From: Clostridiales bacterium
GTDB lineage: Bacteria > Bacillota > Clostridia > Oscillospirales > CAG-272
DNA length: 7,735 nt
Reading direction: 5' to 3'
Assembly (NCBI GenBank): GCA_003523225.1
Contig: DPGK01000035.1
Location: 1-7,735, forward strand
The position numbers were made by a program, and so were the translations under genes. The notes under the pieces are model-generated. The model was given only the letters and a program-made list of their open reading frames with translations, had not been told where the DNA came from and did not search any database. Below are positions 6,011-7,735 of this stretch, one piece after another. How positions within the stretch are numbered: the stretch's first letter is position 1; each line of letters opens with the position of its first letter.

Positions 6011-6054
6011 TTGACAAAATTCTTTTTTTTCATATAATAATAATGGATTATTAT
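6011..6054 (+). promoter_or_regulatory. Consensus promoter of the aspartate kinase gene, with overlapping palindrome
   Basis: Perfect -35 TTGACA (6011-6016), a 16-bp spacer and perfect -10 TATAAT (6033-6038). Transcription should begin near 6045, giving a leader of only about 40 nt. A palindrome with 8-bp arms (ATAATAAT-GG-ATTATTAT, 6037-6054) covers the -10 end and start site, where a repressor would block transcription. The leader is too short for a lysine riboswitch. Confidence 0.85.
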
Positions 6055-6086
6055 CAACGTCAATAAAGATAGGATCGGTATAACTT

Positions 6087-7415
6087 ATGCTTAAAGTAGT
6101 AAAATTCGGCGGCAGCTCGCTCTGCGACGCCGAGCATTTCAGGATGGCAGCAAAGATCATCAGATCGGACGAGTCCCGCAGATACGTTGTCCCGTCGGCC
6201 CCCGGAAAGCGTTTCCCGGGCGACACCAAGATAACGGATATGCTTTATGAATTTCACCGCATGGCGCGCGATCACGCGCCGAGCGAGGAGATAGACGCGT
6301 ATTTTGATAAAATATGCGAGCGCTATTACGGTATAATCAATGACCTCGGACTCGATTTTGACATTTCCCACGAAATGCTGTATATCAAAAATTCAATTCT
6401 CGGTCGCTCCGGTCGCGATTACGCCGCAAGCCGCGGCGAATACCTCAGCGGTCTTATCCTTGCCAAATATCTCGGCTATGACTTCATAGACGCCGAAAAT
6501 GTTATCTACTTCACCGATACCGGCGCATTTGACGCCGACCGCACACAGGAAGTAATGAGCGCCGAGCTTGCCCAGCATGAGCGCGCGGTAATTCCCGGAT
6601 TTTACGGCATCACCCCCAACGAGACGGTAAAGACCTTCACCCGCGGAGGTTCGGACGTGACCGGCTCGATAGTGGCGCGCGCCGCACAGGCCGACCTTTA
6701 CGAAAACTGGACTGACGTCTCCGGCTTCAAGATGGCTGATCCCCGCATTGTCGAAAATCCCCTGACCATAGGAACTATAACCTACCGCGAGCTGCGCGAG
6801 CTTTCCTACATGGGAGCGACCGTACTGCACGAGGAAGCGATATTCCCGGTCAGATACGCCGGCATACCGATAAATATACGCAACACACTGCGCCCGCAGG
6901 ACCCCGGCACGATGATAGTTGCCGCGGCTCAGGATTATGACAGTGAGCACATCATTACCGGTGTCGCAGGAAGACGCGGTTTTACCGTAATAACCCTCGA
7001 GCAGGACATGATGAACTCAGAGGTCAGCTTCGGCAGGCGCGTGCTTGAAATATTTGAAGAATACGGAATTTCATTTGAGCATCTGCCCTCCGGAATCGAC
7101 ACAATGAGCGTGGTGCTTGAAACTTCTCTGCTCGAAGGACGGCGAGAAAGGATACTAAACTCCCTGCGCCGCGGTCTGCGCCCCGACAGCATAACGGTCG
7201 AGGACAACGTGGCGCTGATAGCAGTAGTCGGGCGCGGAATGGTCAAGGCTCGCGGAACTGCGGCAAGAGTATTCTCGGCGATCTCCTCCGCCGGAGTCAA
7301 CATCAGAATGATAGATCAGGGTTCTTCAGAGCTTAATATTATAATAGGTGTTGAAGAACACGACTTTGATAATTCGATCCGCGCCATTTATTCGGAATTT
7401 GTAAAACAGCAGTAA
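6087..7415 (+). CDS. lysC: Aspartate kinase (aspartokinase)
   Basis: A 442-residue enzyme that phosphorylates aspartate to 4-phospho-aspartate, the first step toward lysine/diaminopimelate, threonine, methionine and (through DAP) peptidoglycan. The N-terminal amino-acid-kinase domain carries VVKFGGSS (4-11, ATP phosphate binding), SRGEYLSG (115-122, aspartate binding), GFYGITPNETVKTFTRGGSD (171-190) and NWTDVSGFKMADPR (207-220). Two C-terminal ACT domains follow (about 289-350 and 372-440), the usual site of feedback control by lysine and/or threonine. Length and domain order are complete, and there is no homoserine dehydrogenase fusion. The SAPGKRFPGDTKITD loop (37-51) is of the type seen in clostridial aspartokinases. 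AGGATCGG (6071-6078) is 8 nt before the ATG. It stands alone between its own promoter and terminator. The symbol is by function; which isozyme (lysC, thrA or dapG type) and which feedback inhibitor apply cannot be decided. Confidence 0.96.
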   Translation: MLKVVKFGGSSLCDAEHFRMAAKIIRSDESRRYVVPSAPGKRFPGDTKITDMLYEFHRMARDHAPSEEIDAYFDKICERYYGIINDLGLDFDISHEMLYIKNSILGRSGRDYAASRGEYLSGLILAKYLGYDFIDAENVIYFTDTGAFDADRTQEVMSAELAQHERAVIPGFYGITPNETVKTFTRGGSDVTGSIVARAAQADLYENWTDVSGFKMADPRIVENPLTIGTITYRELRELSYMGATVLHEEAIFPVRYAGIPINIRNTLRPQDPGTMIVAAAQDYDSEHIITGVAGRRGFTVITLEQDMMNSEVSFGRRVLEIFEEYGISFEHLPSGIDTMSVVLETSLLEGRRERILNSLRRGLRPDSITVEDNVALIAVVGRGMVKARGTAARVFSAISSAGVNIRMIDQGSSELNIIIGVEEHDFDNSIRAIYSEFVKQQ

Positions 7416-7443
7416 TTATATACCCAATAGCATATACACACAT

Positions 7444-7486
7444 TTGGCTGATGCGCCATGGCGCATCAGCCAACGCTTTATTTTGT
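7444..7486 (+). terminator. Perfect 30-bp palindrome with T-rich tail
   Basis: Positions 7444-7458 are exactly complementary to 7459-7473 with no spacer, so RNA would form a long GC-rich hairpin with a small loop around the central CCATGG. The tail GCTTTATTTTGT (7475-7486) is T-rich but interrupted. Lying 28 bp after the kinase stop codon, it is most likely that gene's terminator. The symmetry would let it work for leftward transcripts too, but no T-run follows on that side. Confidence 0.7.
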
Positions 7487-7656
7487 CATTTTCCGCTTTC
7501 GATTCAGGACATGCGGCAAATCTGAACCTACGGATGATCCACAATACGTCAGCCGTCGTCTGTGTTTGAACAAAGCCTGTTAGCTGTTATGCAGACACAC
7601 AACAGATAACAAAAAGGTAAGCACTTCGCCTCTGCAACTTTAGCGGAGAAAATACG
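7487..7656. other. Non-coding stretch with one imperfect hairpin
   Basis: No convincing gene is seen on either strand. It contains an imperfect inverted repeat, GTTAGCTGTT (7579-7588) with AACAGATAAC (7601-7610), which match at nine of ten positions over a 12-nt loop, followed by five A. No good promoter was found within it. Lying between two terminators, it could be an untranslated tail or a small RNA, but nothing identifies a family. Confidence 0.35.
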
Positions 7657-7691
7657 AACACCACCAAGGAATTTTCTTTGGTGGTGTTTTT
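7657..7691 (+). terminator. Strong intrinsic terminator
   Basis: AACACCACCAA (7657-7667) pairs exactly with TTGGTGGTGTT (7678-7688), extendable inward through a G-U pair, and T's run to 7691. It is a textbook rightward terminator but has no gene between it and the kinase terminator. It is either a back-up for the kinase transcript or the end of an unrecognised small RNA. Confidence 0.8.
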
Positions 7692-7710
7692 CTATTGATG
7701 TGAACTTACG

Positions 7711-7735
7711 AAAGGCTCCCTCCGGGAGGGAGCTG
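7711..7735. repeat. GC-rich inverted repeat, cut by window edge
   Basis: GCTCCCTCC (7715-7723) and GGAGGGAGC (7725-7733) are exact inverted copies around a single G. The sequence resembles the dispersed 'ggctccct...agggagctg' intergenic repeats that I recall as frequent in gut Ruminococcaceae genomes. The element runs off the right edge, so its full length and any flanking duplication cannot be seen. Confidence 0.5.

Noticed and set aside
5851..6086. Lysine riboswitch ahead of the aspartate kinase gene
   Set aside because: The predicted leader after the promoter is only about 40 nt, and no long multi-helix leader is visible.
6393..6950. Long leftward open frame (185 codons) inside the aspartate kinase gene
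   Set aside because: It is antisense to highly conserved kinase motifs and its translation matches no recognised family.
7458..7583. Rightward 41-codon frame starting in the palindrome after the kinase gene
   Set aside because: The start lies in the terminator stem, with no ribosome binding site and no recognisable protein.
1..7735. CRISPR arrays, insertion sequences, prophage or defence genes
   Set aside because: No regularly spaced repeats, transposase, integrase or phage-like reading frames were seen.

Overview
The window looks like a chromosomal segment from an anaerobic Firmicute of the class Clostridia, probably a gut Ruminococcaceae/Oscillospiraceae-type organism. This is inferred from four things: AT-rich intergenic DNA with near-consensus sigma-A promoters around mid-GC genes; a membrane-anchored XRE regulator; family 8 glycosyltransferases and acyltransferases of types common in that group; and a GC-rich 'ggctccctcc' inverted repeat at the right edge. 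No phage, transposase, CRISPR, tRNA or rRNA gene was found.

Layout. Positions 1-256 hold a promoter-like sequence pointing out of the left edge and a perfect 17-bp hairpin with a T-tract. Two leftward genes follow: an XRE-type helix-turn-helix regulator with three predicted membrane helices (257-865, TTG start) and a cytoplasmic SGNH/GDSL-like hydrolase (1004-1855). Each has its own recognisable promoter, and the regulator's promoter overlaps the hydrolase stop codon. Positions 1856-2302 are a divergent regulatory region with a 16-bp palindrome, a pair of CTCTACC/GGTAGAG inverted repeats, a rightward promoter and a roughly 165-nt leader that can fold in two mutually exclusive ways.

A rightward four-gene operon (2303-5795) encodes two GT8 glycosyltransferases and two PlsC-like acyltransferases. 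The last three genes are joined by two 4-bp ATGA overlaps, and a clear intrinsic terminator (5805-5850) closes the operon. The combination suggests a pathway that builds a glycosylated and acylated product, such as a glycolipid or lipid-linked cell-surface glycan, but the substrates cannot be read from sequence. Both acyltransferases depart from the canonical HX4D catalytic motif.

The last gene (6087-7415) is an aspartate kinase with two C-terminal ACT domains. It is transcribed alone from a near-perfect promoter with a short leader and no room for a lysine riboswitch, so control is probably allosteric and/or by a DNA-binding regulator. Beyond it lie a perfect 30-bp palindrome acting as the probable terminator, about 170 bases without a convincing gene, a second strong terminator and the truncated GC-rich repeat.

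The most interesting items are the GT8-GT8-acyltransferase-acyltransferase operon with its structured leader and upstream palindromes, and the non-canonical acyltransferase motifs. Nothing here is clearly an entirely new class of system.
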